NCBI GenBank assembly: GCA_000431075.1
Contig: HF986872.1
Coordinates: 46,512-57,798, forward strand
Origin: Firmicutes bacterium CAG:555
GTDB lineage: Bacteria > Bacillota > Clostridia > Oscillospirales > Oscillospiraceae
Direction: 5' to 3'
Length of the DNA: 11,287 nucleotides
The notes beneath the pieces are model-generated. The model made no database searches, was not told where the DNA came from, and saw only the letters and a program-made list of their open reading frames with translations. Below are positions 11,261 to 11,287 of this stretch, in pieces (the stretch's first letter is position 1; each line of letters starts with the position of its first letter). The position numbers and the translations under genes were made by a program.

Positions 11261-11287
11261 TTCAAAACACGCCACATTTTTTGTGAA

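Noticed and set aside
1..11287. tRNA, CRISPR array, or toxin-antitoxin or other defence genes
   Set aside because: No cloverleaf, no regularly spaced repeats and no recognisable families of these types were found. The tRNA-Trp often found near secE is not seen here.

Overview
The window is bacterial chromosome, GC-rich in its genes, with strong AGGAGG-type ribosome binding sites and sigma-A promoters. It most likely comes from a Clostridia member of the Ruminococcaceae/Oscillospiraceae type. The evidence is the order rpmG-secE-nusG-rplK-rplA, the lineage-typical YkvI, THEP1, AEC and DUF3795 proteins, and a YnzC-like DUF896 protein. The genus cannot be fixed from the sequence. No rRNA, tRNA, CRISPR array, transposase or phage gene is visible.

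Left part, minus strand (1-1550): the 5' end of rpsO (ribosomal protein S15) with its own promoter and a structured leader; a 73-residue two-helix membrane protein whose transcript begins with a consensus promoter, a 25-codon upstream ORF and a terminator-like hairpin; then a small lipoprotein gene. Directly upstream of the lipoprotein gene is a 241-bp element with 16-bp terminal inverted repeats, which looks like a MITE.

Centre, plus strand (1551-5825): yfbR (HD-domain 5'-deoxynucleotidase), a DUF896 protein and an AEC-family transporter, with overlapping start and stop codons. A consensus promoter then drives rpmG-secE-nusG-rplK-rplA. This block makes ribosomal proteins L33, L11 and L1, the SecE translocase subunit and the NusG transcription factor. 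It stops at a strong terminator after rplA, so rplJ-rplL do not follow.

Right part (5826-11287): a YkvI-like membrane protein overlaps a short-form biotin protein ligase (birA). A ZIP metal transporter follows, with a TTG start and its ribosome binding site buried in a hairpin. On the minus strand come a cysteine-rich DUF3795 protein, an autoregulated-looking TetR regulator, and a protein resembling the cyclodeaminase/cyclohydrolase (FTCD_C) fold without the usual glycine motif. Divergent from the last is a THEP1-type NTPase that ends in a strong terminator.

Most of the window is ordinary housekeeping and accessory sequence. The observations most worth checking are RNA-level: the uORF plus hairpin leader ahead of the small membrane protein, the masked ribosome binding site of the ZIP gene, the rpsO leader, the TIR-bounded element, and the paired dyads upstream of the YkvI-like gene. 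I did not find convincing evidence of a wholly new multi-gene system.
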